Shown here: piece after piece, positions 19,545 to 27,571 of the stretch | Position numbering within the stretch: the stretch's first letter is position 1 | Layout of the letters: each line of letters begins with the position of its first letter | The notes under the pieces: model-generated | Database searches by the model: none | Told to the model about the DNA's origin: nothing | What the model saw: only the letters and a program-made list of their open reading frames with translations | NCBI GenBank assembly: GCA_000701625.1 | Contig: JNJK01000011.1 | Span: 1-64,000 of the forward strand | DNA: 64,000 nucleotides | Direction: 5' to 3' | Source of the DNA: Lachnospiraceae bacterium MC2017 | GTDB taxonomy: Bacteria > Bacillota > Clostridia > Lachnospirales > Lachnospiraceae | Position numbers and translations under genes: made by a program

Positions 19545-20360
19545 TTATTCCTTTCCGGTTAAATGTGATTTATTTCGCTCAGATTCTGAAGGTTCATATG
19601 TTGCGTAATCATCTCCGAATAAGCGTTTCAAATACTTATCATATTTCTTTGGTAGTCGTATCTTTAAGTCCCTGAACGTTCCGTATGTTCCATTCTCCCA
19701 CCAAGTATAAGGAACTATTTCTTTCTTTAACTTTGAACTAGCAAGCATCCCACAATTACGAGTATTACCATATCCATATTTCGAATATAATTTATCTAAT
19801 CTCTTGTATATTGTATCTTGCTTATATAACCTATGAATATTCAATGCATGAAGGAATTTCAAAATCTTATCCTTTTTTCCGCCATGCATACTAACAGTAT
19901 CGCTAACCTCAAGCGTCCACAAACTAGCAAGAATACGATAAAAATAAGCCTTAACAATATGCAACTTTAGTGATAATCCCTTATCAGGCATCCCATCAAT
20001 AGGAAGAATATCTATTAAAACAAGTCCTCTTTCATTGTTCTTAGGGAATCCCTTTTCAATCCTTGCCCTATCGTTAAGAATAATCCTCGGGAAATAACAG
20101 TGCGCATTTTTTGTCTTTTGATATGCGACAAACTGAAGATTACTGTCTATTGTCTCCGGAACAAGTTTTATCAATTGTTCATAGTCTTTACGAGGAAGAG
20201 CAACATCAATATCATCATCCCAAGGAACAAAATTCCTGTATTTGACAGCACCCAAAACACTACCACCGCGTAAAAAAAGTTTTAAACCATTTTTCTTGCA
20301 AACAGCTGAAAGATATTCCAAAGCTTTATATTCTTCGTCCTGTAAAGCCCTTAAGTCCAT
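19545..20360 (-). CDS. LicD-family phosphotransferase
   Basis: 271 residues. FLRGGSVLGAVKYRNFVPWD followed by DDIDVAL (residues 29-55) is the LicD nucleotidyltransferase-fold signature with catalytic acidic residues. LicD proteins transfer phosphocholine, or phospho-polyol groups, to surface glycans. No choline uptake or activation genes (licA-C) are visible in this window, so the phospho-substituent is unknown. GGAAGG lies 7 bp before the ATG. It is part of the compact minus-strand polysaccharide operon. Confidence 0.87.
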   Translation of the reverse strand: MDLRALQDEEYKALEYLSAVCKKNGLKLFLRGGSVLGAVKYRNFVPWDDDIDVALPRKDYEQLIKLVPETIDSNLQFVAYQKTKNAHCYFPRIILNDRARIEKGFPKNNERGLVLIDILPIDGMPDKGLSLKLHIVKAYFYRILASLWTLEVSDTVSMHGGKKDKILKFLHALNIHRLYKQDTIYKRLDKLYSKYGYGNTRNCGMLASSKLKKEIVPYTWWENGTYGTFRDLKIRLPKKYDKYLKRLFGDDYATYEPSESERNKSHLTGKE

Positions 20361-20381
20361 CCTGATACCTTCCTAAAAAAT

Positions 20382-21563
20382 TTATTTCTTCATCTGCGCA
20401 GCAATATCTGCATCTACAATCTCTTCACCAGTCTTACCAACAAGCTGTGCCTTCGAAGCCTCACTCAAACCATTATTAACTACTGCACACATATCGCAGG
20501 TACTACACTTATCAAGTTGCTTTTTAGTAACCTTTCCATCATGGTAATCACGGCAAATCTTATTCTCATACATACTGTACGGTTTCTTGCTAAACAGACT
20601 CTTGAACTTGTGTACAAACACCCACCATGCTGGCTTCCAGATATATTTGTGCATGGCTGGTGAAACGCTACCTATCATCCAACACTGACGGTCACAATGC
20701 CTTACCTTCTTTCTGACCTTTTCAGCATCAACACTATTCCAGAGTTCATCCCAAGTCTGCGTATTAAGGTTTCCCATAACTTCTTTATCCTTGGTCCCAT
20801 TACAAGGCATAACATCGCCATAGGGATCAATAAAGAAAGTATCGAATGACATGTCGCAAGGCAATAATCTCGGCTGACCGTAGATATAGTTAATAAGCCC
20901 GTGGTTGAAATATGCTCTGAACCACTTCTTAGGGCTCTTACTCTTCAGCAGCTTATTGATTAACTTCTCAAAATTCTTAGCCACCATCGGGCGGTCGTGA
21001 ATTATATTCTTAGCTTCTACAAAATAAAAGCTGTTATGCAGACTCGCTGTTGCAAATTCCATCCCCATCTTATCCGAGATGTCATAGAGCGGTACAAGAT
21101 CTGGGGCATTCTTATCCTGAACTGTCATGCCAAAGCCGACATCCTTCATGCCCATTTCTCGCAACTTTTTCAAAGTCTGATACCCACGCTGATATCCGTT
21201 CTCAAGTCCACGTATCTCGTTATTCGTTTTCTCAAGCCCCTCAATAGAAATTCTGATACCTATCTGAGGAAACTCTTTAGCAAGAGCCACAATACGATCC
21301 GTGAAAAATCCGTTTGTGGAGATGACAATACGATCCGATTTCTTATATAGTTCTCTTACTATATCCTGAAGATCTGTACGAATAAACGGCTCACCTCCGG
21401 TAATGTTCGTAAAATACATCTTCGGAAGTTTTTTTATTGTCTCTATACTAAGTTCTTCTTCTGGCTTACTCGGAGCCTTATAGCGATTACACATCGAGCA
21501 TCTTGCATTACAACGGTATGTGACAATCACAGTACCATTCAGTTTCTTTTCTTTTGAAGCCAT
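20382..21563 (-). CDS. Radical SAM/SPASM-domain protein
   Basis: 393 residues. VIVTYRCNARCSMCNRY carries the CxxxCxxC 4Fe-4S/SAM motif (C18, C22, C25), followed by TNITGGEPF, the GGEP SAM-binding motif. The C-terminal part has further cysteines (LPCDMSF, VMPCNGT, CDRQCWMIG, CSTCDMCAV) consistent with auxiliary clusters in a SPASM-like domain. Such proteins appear in polysaccharide loci, but the reaction is unknown; sugar or lipid-carrier modification is one guess. AGGAG precedes the ATG at 21563. Spacings to LicD (21 bp) and to the membrane protein (12 bp) suggest one operon. Confidence 0.82.
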   Translation of the reverse strand: MASKEKKLNGTVIVTYRCNARCSMCNRYKAPSKPEEELSIETIKKLPKMYFTNITGGEPFIRTDLQDIVRELYKKSDRIVISTNGFFTDRIVALAKEFPQIGIRISIEGLEKTNNEIRGLENGYQRGYQTLKKLREMGMKDVGFGMTVQDKNAPDLVPLYDISDKMGMEFATASLHNSFYFVEAKNIIHDRPMVAKNFEKLINKLLKSKSPKKWFRAYFNHGLINYIYGQPRLLPCDMSFDTFFIDPYGDVMPCNGTKDKEVMGNLNTQTWDELWNSVDAEKVRKKVRHCDRQCWMIGSVSPAMHKYIWKPAWWVFVHKFKSLFSKKPYSMYENKICRDYHDGKVTKKQLDKCSTCDMCAVVNNGLSEASKAQLVGKTGEEIVDADIAAQMKK

Positions 21564-21575
21564 TATATCTTTCTC

Positions 21576-22553
21576 CTAGTTTCCGTTCTTAGTTTGATTA
21601 TTCTCTATCAACTCATCATTACAGAAATAATTTCCAACACCTGATGGATGTGTTCTAAAAACTTGCTGATAGTTATTACCATCTATATCTTCAAAATCGA
21701 TCCATATTCTGTCATATTGTTTTGATTCTTCAATATGTGCTTTTTCTGAATCAATTCCTTCATTTTTAACATCAATGATTTTTACTGCACTTCTCGAATT
21801 ATTAATTCTTCCAATACCATATATCGATTGATATGCTTCCGTTTTTCTCGGATACGAATCAAGCGTCAATACCAAGTCTATGAACTCTCCTGGTCTTATA
21901 AACGGAAAATAATACTCTCCATATACTTCCATGTGTTTTACTGGATATTTCCCAATATTGGTAATTGAAATCCATATATTATCTACAGGATAATCTTTTA
22001 TCATCGCTTCCTTATGAAGATTTTCCAAAATTGCTGCTTCTCCAGTAACGAAATTGTTTTTTTCTTTATATTTTTCTGGTAGTTCTGTATTAAACATGGC
22101 CTTATGTAACCTTTCTGATGGCCATCTATCGATATAAGGTATTCTTAAGTTTCTTCCTTTGATTACAATAACAAGCTCTGGTCTAATTTCCTCTTTACGT
22201 TTTTGTTTCTTATCTACCTCATCAAGATTTCTTTGCATTTCTTGACGAGTCTTTTCCATCTCATTAAAATACGAAGCCTGTGTAATTGAAATAACTGAAA
22301 CTACCACACTTCCAACAAGAGTAAGTACTCCACCTAGAAAAGCCAGCCAGTCGGATCTATGTAAATTTGTCCCTGCTGGTATTGGTGTAGTAAACGCAAA
22401 AACAAAATAAATAAAGCACAACGATAGTATAAAAAGGACTAAAAAAATCAATGCTTGTTTCCAGTACCTTTTCCAAAACCACTTACTGAATTTCTGAAAA
22501 CTGTTCCCTTCTCTTTCTTGAATATAATTAAGCTCCTTTTCTTTCATACTCAT
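21576..22553 (-). CDS. Unrecognised membrane protein with large cytoplasmic domain
   Basis: 325 residues; family not recognised. Two hydrophobic helices (about residues 33-55 and 70-92) are followed by a coiled-coil-like stretch (NEMEKTRQEMQRNLDEVDKKQ) and a ~200-residue soluble domain with beta-rich character. It overlaps the preceding GT4 gene by 4 bp, so it is expressed with the polysaccharide genes. It may be an accessory or assembly factor, or unrelated cargo; the sequence does not decide. Confidence 0.6.
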   Translation of the reverse strand: MSMKEKELNYIQEREGNSFQKFSKWFWKRYWKQALIFLVLFILSLCFIYFVFAFTTPIPAGTNLHRSDWLAFLGGVLTLVGSVVVSVISITQASYFNEMEKTRQEMQRNLDEVDKKQKRKEEIRPELVIVIKGRNLRIPYIDRWPSERLHKAMFNTELPEKYKEKNNFVTGEAAILENLHKEAMIKDYPVDNIWISITNIGKYPVKHMEVYGEYYFPFIRPGEFIDLVLTLDSYPRKTEAYQSIYGIGRINNSRSAVKIIDVKNEGIDSEKAHIEESKQYDRIWIDFEDIDGNNYQQVFRTHPSGVGNYFCNDELIENNQTKNGN

Positions 22554-23695
22554 CGATATAACTCCAATGTTTTATCAACCACATCATCCCAGTTATATTT
22601 CCCTATGATGAATTCCGCAGCTATTTTTTTATATTCATCAACTTTCTGTGTATTATCACATAATTCCTGTAAAACTCTTTTCAAATCACCCACATCAGAC
22701 TTTCTAAAAATCGCCGCTTTGTTTTCCACCACTTCAGCACATTCAGGAATGTCAGATACTAAGCAACAATTGCCATAACTCATAGCCTCTAACAAGCTGA
22801 GTGGCATTCCTTCAAGATCAGACGGGAGTGTGTAAATGTATGCGTTACTATAAAGCTCCTCCAATACTCTTCCCTGCTGGAATCCTGTAAAAATAACCCT
22901 ACCGTCCATAACACTCATCTCTTTTAATTCATCCATAAACTCTTGTGTGTCTGAGGAACCACCAGCTATAACTAATTTCTTGTCCGTATTAACTCTTTTC
23001 CACGCTTCAATCAAGTATCTGAGACCTTTTTCCGGAACAATTCGCCCTAGAAACAAAACATAGGAGTCTTTCTCAATCCCCCAAAGTTTCTTAATTTCAT
23101 CAGCCTCTCTTATCTCAGGTCTACTCACACCATTAGGAATGAACACAGTCTCTCGACCATACTCATTCCTAAAGTACTCTTGAACACCTCTGCTCAACAC
23201 TATAATTTCATCAGCATTCTTAACAGCCTGTTGCTCTCCAAATTTAATATATGTACTAGCAAAACCACCCCACTTAGCTCTCTGCCAATCGAGTCCATGG
23301 ATTGTAACTATAATCCGCTTCTTACTACCGTCTGCTCGTCTCTTACTAAAAAGCTTAACAATCCCACACATAGCAGCCGGACCTTCAGCGTGGATATGGA
23401 CTATATCAGCTTTAGACTTTGACGCCTTCCACGCAGCTGCCAAACTACTCGTCATCGCCGCAAGCCCCTTCTTTTCTATTGTCCACACTGGAACAATCCT
23501 CACCCCCTTATAATTCTGTGTTTCCGCTATCTCTCCACCACTAACGTGATGCGATTTTCTGTCATAACAAATGACTTTATGACCACGAGCAACAAGTCTT
23601 GTAGCCAATTCCTTGACCACAATCTCAATGCCACCTTCACGGCTAAGTACATGCTTATGGCCAAGCATAGCAATATTTAAGGATTTATCCGCCAT
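22550..23695 (-). CDS. Glycosyltransferase family 4
   Basis: 381 residues, GT-B fold. The N-terminal half has GGIEIVVKELATRLVARGH, the C-terminal half has VLFLGRIVPEKGLRYLIEAW and PSDLEGMPLSLLEAMSYG, the E(x7)E donor-binding region of GT4 retaining transferases (GDP-mannose or UDP-sugar users). GGGAGG lies just before the ATG at 23695. It is the first intact sugar gene of the polysaccharide operon. The operon's natural upstream part seems to have been replaced, since a UDP-glucose dehydrogenase scrap lies behind the kinase gene. Confidence 0.9.
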   Translation of the reverse strand: MADKSLNIAMLGHKHVLSREGGIEIVVKELATRLVARGHKVICYDRKSHHVSGGEIAETQNYKGVRIVPVWTIEKKGLAAMTSSLAAAWKASKSKADIVHIHAEGPAAMCGIVKLFSKRRADGSKKRIIVTIHGLDWQRAKWGGFASTYIKFGEQQAVKNADEIIVLSRGVQEYFRNEYGRETVFIPNGVSRPEIREADEIKKLWGIEKDSYVLFLGRIVPEKGLRYLIEAWKRVNTDKKLVIAGGSSDTQEFMDELKEMSVMDGRVIFTGFQQGRVLEELYSNAYIYTLPSDLEGMPLSLLEAMSYGNCCLVSDIPECAEVVENKAAIFRKSDVGDLKRVLQELCDNTQKVDEYKKIAAEFIIGKYNWDDVVDKTLELYR

Positions 23696-23846
23696 GTCCT
23701 GGCCTCCCGATTCTCAACAAACTTCTTAATTAAAATGATCAATGTAGTTATTCTCATCTTGGTAACATATCTATTTAAAAATCCCAATTCAACTTATCAA
23801 CACTTGTAGATATCATTCCTTTGATACACTTATCAAAGAAATCCTT

Positions 23847-25478
23847 TTACCATATCCCCAACTCGCCATCCATAGGACTATCTATGCTATTAACTGAAAA
23901 TACATCAATCGTTTTGATAAGAAATGCAATCTTGTCAAAATCAAATGGAATCTTCTTAAATGAGTAATATGGATCATATCTTCCATTAATAATCTTCTTT
24001 AAATTCTCTCTATCTACAGGAAATGAAAACTTATTACTCTGACCATTTTTAATATATTCATACATCACAATTTTGCCATAAGGATTCGTCTTGTCCTCCA
24101 AAATTGCGATATTGTAGCCAATGTTACTATCTGCTACCGCAGATCCCCATAGCAGAATTTTGTCTTTGTAATACTTATACTCAAATGGTCTGTTTGGAAC
24201 ACCGCCTATCATGCGCTGTGTAAAGTCATCAATAGGTCTTCCGTTCACACTTGTATAAAATGAATAAGAGCGTTTAGGCGCTTCATCATGAAGAGCTTCG
24301 AATTCAAATCTTATATAACGAGTCCCAATCCTATATTCAAATGAATAAGTTTCTATCTGAAGATCTATTTCTGGTTTGCTTATAGAAACAGTATTCGGTT
24401 TATCCCGATTAACATCATCTACTATGGCTTGCAACTGGTAATAAATCTTACTTTCGACTGAACTGATTAAGAGCTTAAAAGCACGCTCTTTTTCTGTTTG
24501 TTTCTTTTCTTTTTCCAGTGCCTTCCGCCCATTGGCTTCTTCTTTGACAGAAATGCTATTAAGAATACTTTCAGCTATTCCACTTTTTTGAATGCCCAAT
24601 CCGATATTGCTATTCTCTAAATATTCTTTAATCTCCATCCAATCTTCATACCGATCACTTGGGGATTTCTCTAGCATCTTGGAAATTATCGTTTTTAAAG
24701 CAACATCAACTGATTTATTGAAAGGTTTCCAATGTTCACTTGTGTGGGCTTCTTTCGGATTCTTCGTCTCATCATACGGATAGCAAAGATTTGCAAGTTC
24801 ATAGAACACTATGCCCATTGCGTATATATCTATCTTGATCGTGTTTAAGCCATGTGCATCAGGACTTAACCACAATTCCGGAGCGTAGTATCGAGGCGTC
24901 TTGATTCCTTTAAATGTCACTATTCTTGTATCTTCGCCCTCAAACTTAGCTATACCGTAATCACTAATTTTGAAAACTACATCATCTACCTCGAAAGTTT
25001 TGTTATCAGTATCTAAATTTGATGAACATAACAAAATGTTCTCGGGCTTTATATCTCTATGAACAGCTTCATCATTAACATCAAGCATTCCTTCAATAAG
25101 CTGAAGGAATATTTTCTTCAAATCGGATGTTGAGAAGAACTCGCCCTTGCTTTTTCTTTCATTCAGTACTGTTCTTAAACTCCCACGATCCGCATATTCC
25201 ATTATGATAAAACAAGGAAAATCATCCTTCCCATGCTCATTCAAGTAATAGTACTTGATGACATGTGCAGAATCAATCTGACTGGCAATATTGTATTCGT
25301 TATAAAAGCTCCTAAGTTTATTAATAGAAGATGTTTGTATAACCTTAACCGCATATAGATTTCCATCTCCTCCTTCGGCTTTATAAACTACAGCAAATCC
25401 ACCATTACCAATTTCATTAAGAATCGTATAATTCTGATGATCATCATGTATTACAGTTCCAATATATATATTCTTCAT
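23847..25478 (-). CDS. Serine/threonine protein kinase with unknown C-terminal domain
   Basis: About 543 residues. The Hanks-type kinase core spans roughly residues 15-290: GNGGFAVVYK glycine loop, AVKVI lysine, VHRDIKPENILL catalytic loop, SDYGIAKF (DYG in place of DFG) and PRYYAPELW. The Asp of DYG is kept, so activity is plausible. Residues ~300-345 are charged and helical; the last ~190 residues form an unrecognised beta-rich domain. No membrane helix, unlike PrkC. ATG at 25478 with GGAG eight bases upstream is preferred over the GTG six bases earlier. It lies between the cassette array and the polysaccharide operon, about 180 bp downstream of a repeat promoter. Confidence 0.85.
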   Translation of the reverse strand: MKNIYIGTVIHDDHQNYTILNEIGNGGFAVVYKAEGGDGNLYAVKVIQTSSINKLRSFYNEYNIASQIDSAHVIKYYYLNEHGKDDFPCFIIMEYADRGSLRTVLNERKSKGEFFSTSDLKKIFLQLIEGMLDVNDEAVHRDIKPENILLCSSNLDTDNKTFEVDDVVFKISDYGIAKFEGEDTRIVTFKGIKTPRYYAPELWLSPDAHGLNTIKIDIYAMGIVFYELANLCYPYDETKNPKEAHTSEHWKPFNKSVDVALKTIISKMLEKSPSDRYEDWMEIKEYLENSNIGLGIQKSGIAESILNSISVKEEANGRKALEKEKKQTEKERAFKLLISSVESKIYYQLQAIVDDVNRDKPNTVSISKPEIDLQIETYSFEYRIGTRYIRFEFEALHDEAPKRSYSFYTSVNGRPIDDFTQRMIGGVPNRPFEYKYYKDKILLWGSAVADSNIGYNIAILEDKTNPYGKIVMYEYIKNGQSNKFSFPVDRENLKKIINGRYDPYYSFKKIPFDFDKIAFLIKTIDVFSVNSIDSPMDGELGIW

Positions 25479-25523
25479 AAGCACTACTCCATATCTGAAG
25501 GCAAGGTGGAAAAGCCATGCTTA

Positions 25524-25616
25524 TTAATCCCTTCTAAACAAATCTCTTGTGTAAACCTTACTTTCAACGTCATCTAACACTGAATCATATCGATTAGCTA
25601 TTATCGCCTGTGACGC
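25524..25616 (-). pseudogene. UDP-glucose 6-dehydrogenase C-terminal scrap
   Basis: Minus-strand translation gives [20 protein letters not shown] then YTRDLFRRD and TAA at 25524-25526. The IANR...[13 protein letters not shown] pattern is the usual C terminus of bacterial UDP-glucose dehydrogenases. Only about 30 of ~390-450 residues remain, and the homology stops just before the repeat element at 25647. The rest of the gene was probably lost when the cassette array was acquired. An intact gene would have supplied UDP-glucuronate to the polysaccharide operon. Confidence 0.7.
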
Positions 25617-25646
25617 CCTGCCGTTTACACATAAACCTTTACACAC

Positions 25647-25775
25647 AATTTATAATATTACCACGTAACACGTACCGTTTCAACCAACCCCTTAACCCAC
25701 GTCAGGGCAACCGCTTATCCGTATTGATGGAAACATTTATTGTATCTCCATCAACACGGTTATGCGATTGCCCTG
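25647..25775 (-). repeat. Array repeat R1 (hairpin plus promoter)
   Basis: Hairpin 25703-25775 (73 bp) has two extra mismatched positions in its arms compared with the other copies. The embedded minus-strand promoter is TTGAAA (25678-25683), 17 bp, TAATAT (25655-25660) with TG one base upstream of the -10, the best match of all copies. It points across the dehydrogenase scrap into the kinase gene. Confidence 0.8.
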
Positions 25776-25857
25776 TTGCTACTCTTCAACAATTATTTGT
25801 ATAGTTTCTCTCGACAAAGATTCATCCAAAGATTCTGTATAAACAGAAGGATGTTTT

Positions 25858-26796
25858 TCAAACTAATACATCGCTATCACGCACAACCTTAACGCCAAGT
25901 TCTTCTGCCAATTCTTCTATGCGTGCCTCACTTACATCCGTGAAATCAAGTATTTCACTTATAGGTTTGTTCTTACGTAACATTCTACGGACAGTATCTT
26001 CCTGTGACGCATTTGCACCAGCCTGATAATGATTTGAGAACTCTTCCTGTATCTCGTCTTTCATCAAATCTCTTAAAGCTCTACACATATCCGGATCCTC
26101 CTTCTTTAATCTGTCGTAAGTATCCTGATTCTCTGATATACTGATCTGCATGATCATATCAGCCATTTCACGGTCATCAGATTCCCTAAGACCGCCAACA
26201 AGTTTCATAAATTTCTTTATATCGTCATCGCTGGCATTCTTTCTTTGGACTCTGAGCGGAACAAACTCATCTCCAGCCAATTCTCTACCAACTATAATTT
26301 GCATCTTTATATCAGCCATTCCGGATATGTAGTACACTCCCGGAAACTTCTTCTCTATTTTGTACCCCGATGCTTCCATGAGTTCAAATAAATCATCGGG
26401 TCTGCTTATTCGAAGAAATGTCAGAGTAACATCCCTCATGGATACTATGTTAACACCCTTCTCGCCTGTAGTATCATCTACCCCTCTGCTTTTGTACTGC
26501 GCTGCATAGCTGATACCTTTCCACACAACATCTATATTGAGGTTTTCATATGGATTTTTTAATTCTACAAGGTTGTGCTTTTCAAAAATGTACGCTATCG
26601 CATGCTCCATCCGGTCACCTCTATCACTGAGCTTATCAATAATACGCACATCTATTTCACGCGGTCTGGAATTGAGCTTGTACCCTCGTTTTTCTTCCAA
26701 TCTATCCTTATATGGCTGCAATGAAAACATCAAACCTGCATACGCCGGTGTTTCCCAGTCCTTGTTTGTGTTTTCATTCTTTTCAGGAGAAGTCAT
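25858..26796 (-). CDS. Rpn/PD-(D/E)XK nuclease-family-like protein
   Basis: 312 residues. DWETPAYAGLMFSLQPYKDR, RPREIDVRIIDK and IDVVWKGISYAAQYKSRG resemble the YhgA/Rpn-type PD-(D/E)XK transposase-like proteins, abundant and multicopy in Lachnospiraceae, though the catalytic residues cannot be assigned with confidence. The C-terminal ~80 residues are charged and helical (DDREMADMIMQISISENQD) and end with a small repeat-like segment (MLRKNKPISEILDFTDVSEARI). Single-gene cassette between R2 and R1; its transcript would begin at the R2 promoter about 85 bp upstream. Confidence 0.5.
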   Translation of the reverse strand: MTSPEKNENTNKDWETPAYAGLMFSLQPYKDRLEEKRGYKLNSRPREIDVRIIDKLSDRGDRMEHAIAYIFEKHNLVELKNPYENLNIDVVWKGISYAAQYKSRGVDDTTGEKGVNIVSMRDVTLTFLRISRPDDLFELMEASGYKIEKKFPGVYYISGMADIKMQIIVGRELAGDEFVPLRVQRKNASDDDIKKFMKLVGGLRESDDREMADMIMQISISENQDTYDRLKKEDPDMCRALRDLMKDEIQEEFSNHYQAGANASQEDTVRRMLRKNKPISEILDFTDVSEARIEELAEELGVKVVRDSDVLV

Positions 26797-26880
26797 CTTT
26801 CAGGTATTACCTTTCTTTACTGTATCTATCGGTTGATGCTCATTGATTGTATACCGACATACTTTATACAGGCATAATAT

Positions 26881-27008
26881 AATTTATAATACTACCACGT
26901 AACAACTCTTGCTTCAACCAATCCCTTAAACCACTCAGGGCAACCGCTTATCCGTATTGATGGACATATACGATGTATCTCCATCAACACGGATAAGCGA
27001 TTGCCCTG
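26881..27008 (-). repeat. Array repeat R2 (hairpin plus promoter)
   Basis: Hairpin 26936-27008 (73 bp). Promoter TTGAAG (26912-26917), 17 bp, TAGTAT (26889-26894), extended TG. Reads into the Rpn-like gene. Its hairpin begins 17 bp after the stop of the antitoxin gene. Confidence 0.85.
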
Positions 27009-27024
27009 AAACGAAGGTATGCCG

Positions 27025-27261
27025 TCAAGCTACTTTTACCACTTTATCATATTCAAATATAGCAACATCTTTTACCATAACCTGAAGACGATTCACTATC
27101 TCTTCCAATTTTTCTGCTATGTCATCACTATAATACACTTCACCACATTGGGAGCACACCAGTGCCGGTACGTTCTTAATAATAATTATACAATTATCGA
27201 ATTCCTGAATATATGTATGTTTCGTTTGAACGGTATTCCCTTTACACATTATGCATCTCAT
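27025..27261 (-). CDS. YgiT-type zinc-finger antitoxin
   Basis: 78 residues. MRCIMCKGNT at the start and VCSQCGEVYY in the middle give two CxxC pairs of a YgiT/MqsA-type zinc finger; the C-terminal half (IAEKLEEIVNRLQVMVKDV) is helical. Such proteins pair with DUF4258 or MqsR-type RNase toxins, neutralising them and repressing the operon. The toxin tail lies immediately upstream (stop at 27268, six bases before this ATG). The full MqsA helix-turn-helix domain is absent, as in short YgiT-type partners. The antitoxin looks intact while the toxin is decayed. Confidence 0.8.
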   Translation of the reverse strand: MRCIMCKGNTVQTKHTYIQEFDNCIIIIKNVPALVCSQCGEVYYSDDIAEKLEEIVNRLQVMVKDVAIFEYDKVVKVA

Positions 27262-27267
27262 AATTCT

Positions 27268-27432
27268 TTACCCCTTTCTTGTTATGAAATCGGATTCCCA
27301 TCTGTCCGGATCAGGATAGTATGCTGAAATAATATAAACAATGTCATCTAATAATCCACAAATCACATGAAGATACCTTCCATTGACGTTCGCCCCAAGA
27401 ATCAGACAGCACGGAGTTGGAACGTCATATCC
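27268..27432 (-). pseudogene. DUF4258 toxin, C-terminal remnant
   Basis: The minus frame reads PTPCCLILGANVNGRYLHVI, then AYYPDPDRWESDFITRKG, matching the end of DUF4258 proteins (SCLILGxxxGRxLHVV...TAYxPDxxxWExDFxxRK). A TAG at 27433-27435 blocks the frame upstream, and the N-terminal half cannot be found in the 90 bp left before the IS66 element. The toxin is therefore probably inactive. It stands directly before the zinc-finger antitoxin, the order usual for this toxin-antitoxin type. Confidence 0.65.
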
Positions 27433-27571
27433 CTATCATTCATTACCTTGATTTTCCATTCCTTTCTGCGCGTTTATCAGTCATTTATACCATGCACTGT
27501 TGACATCCCGCCACCATTTAAAGTAAGCGAAATGTATTACACCGGTAGAATACCTGAATTACATTTCGCTT

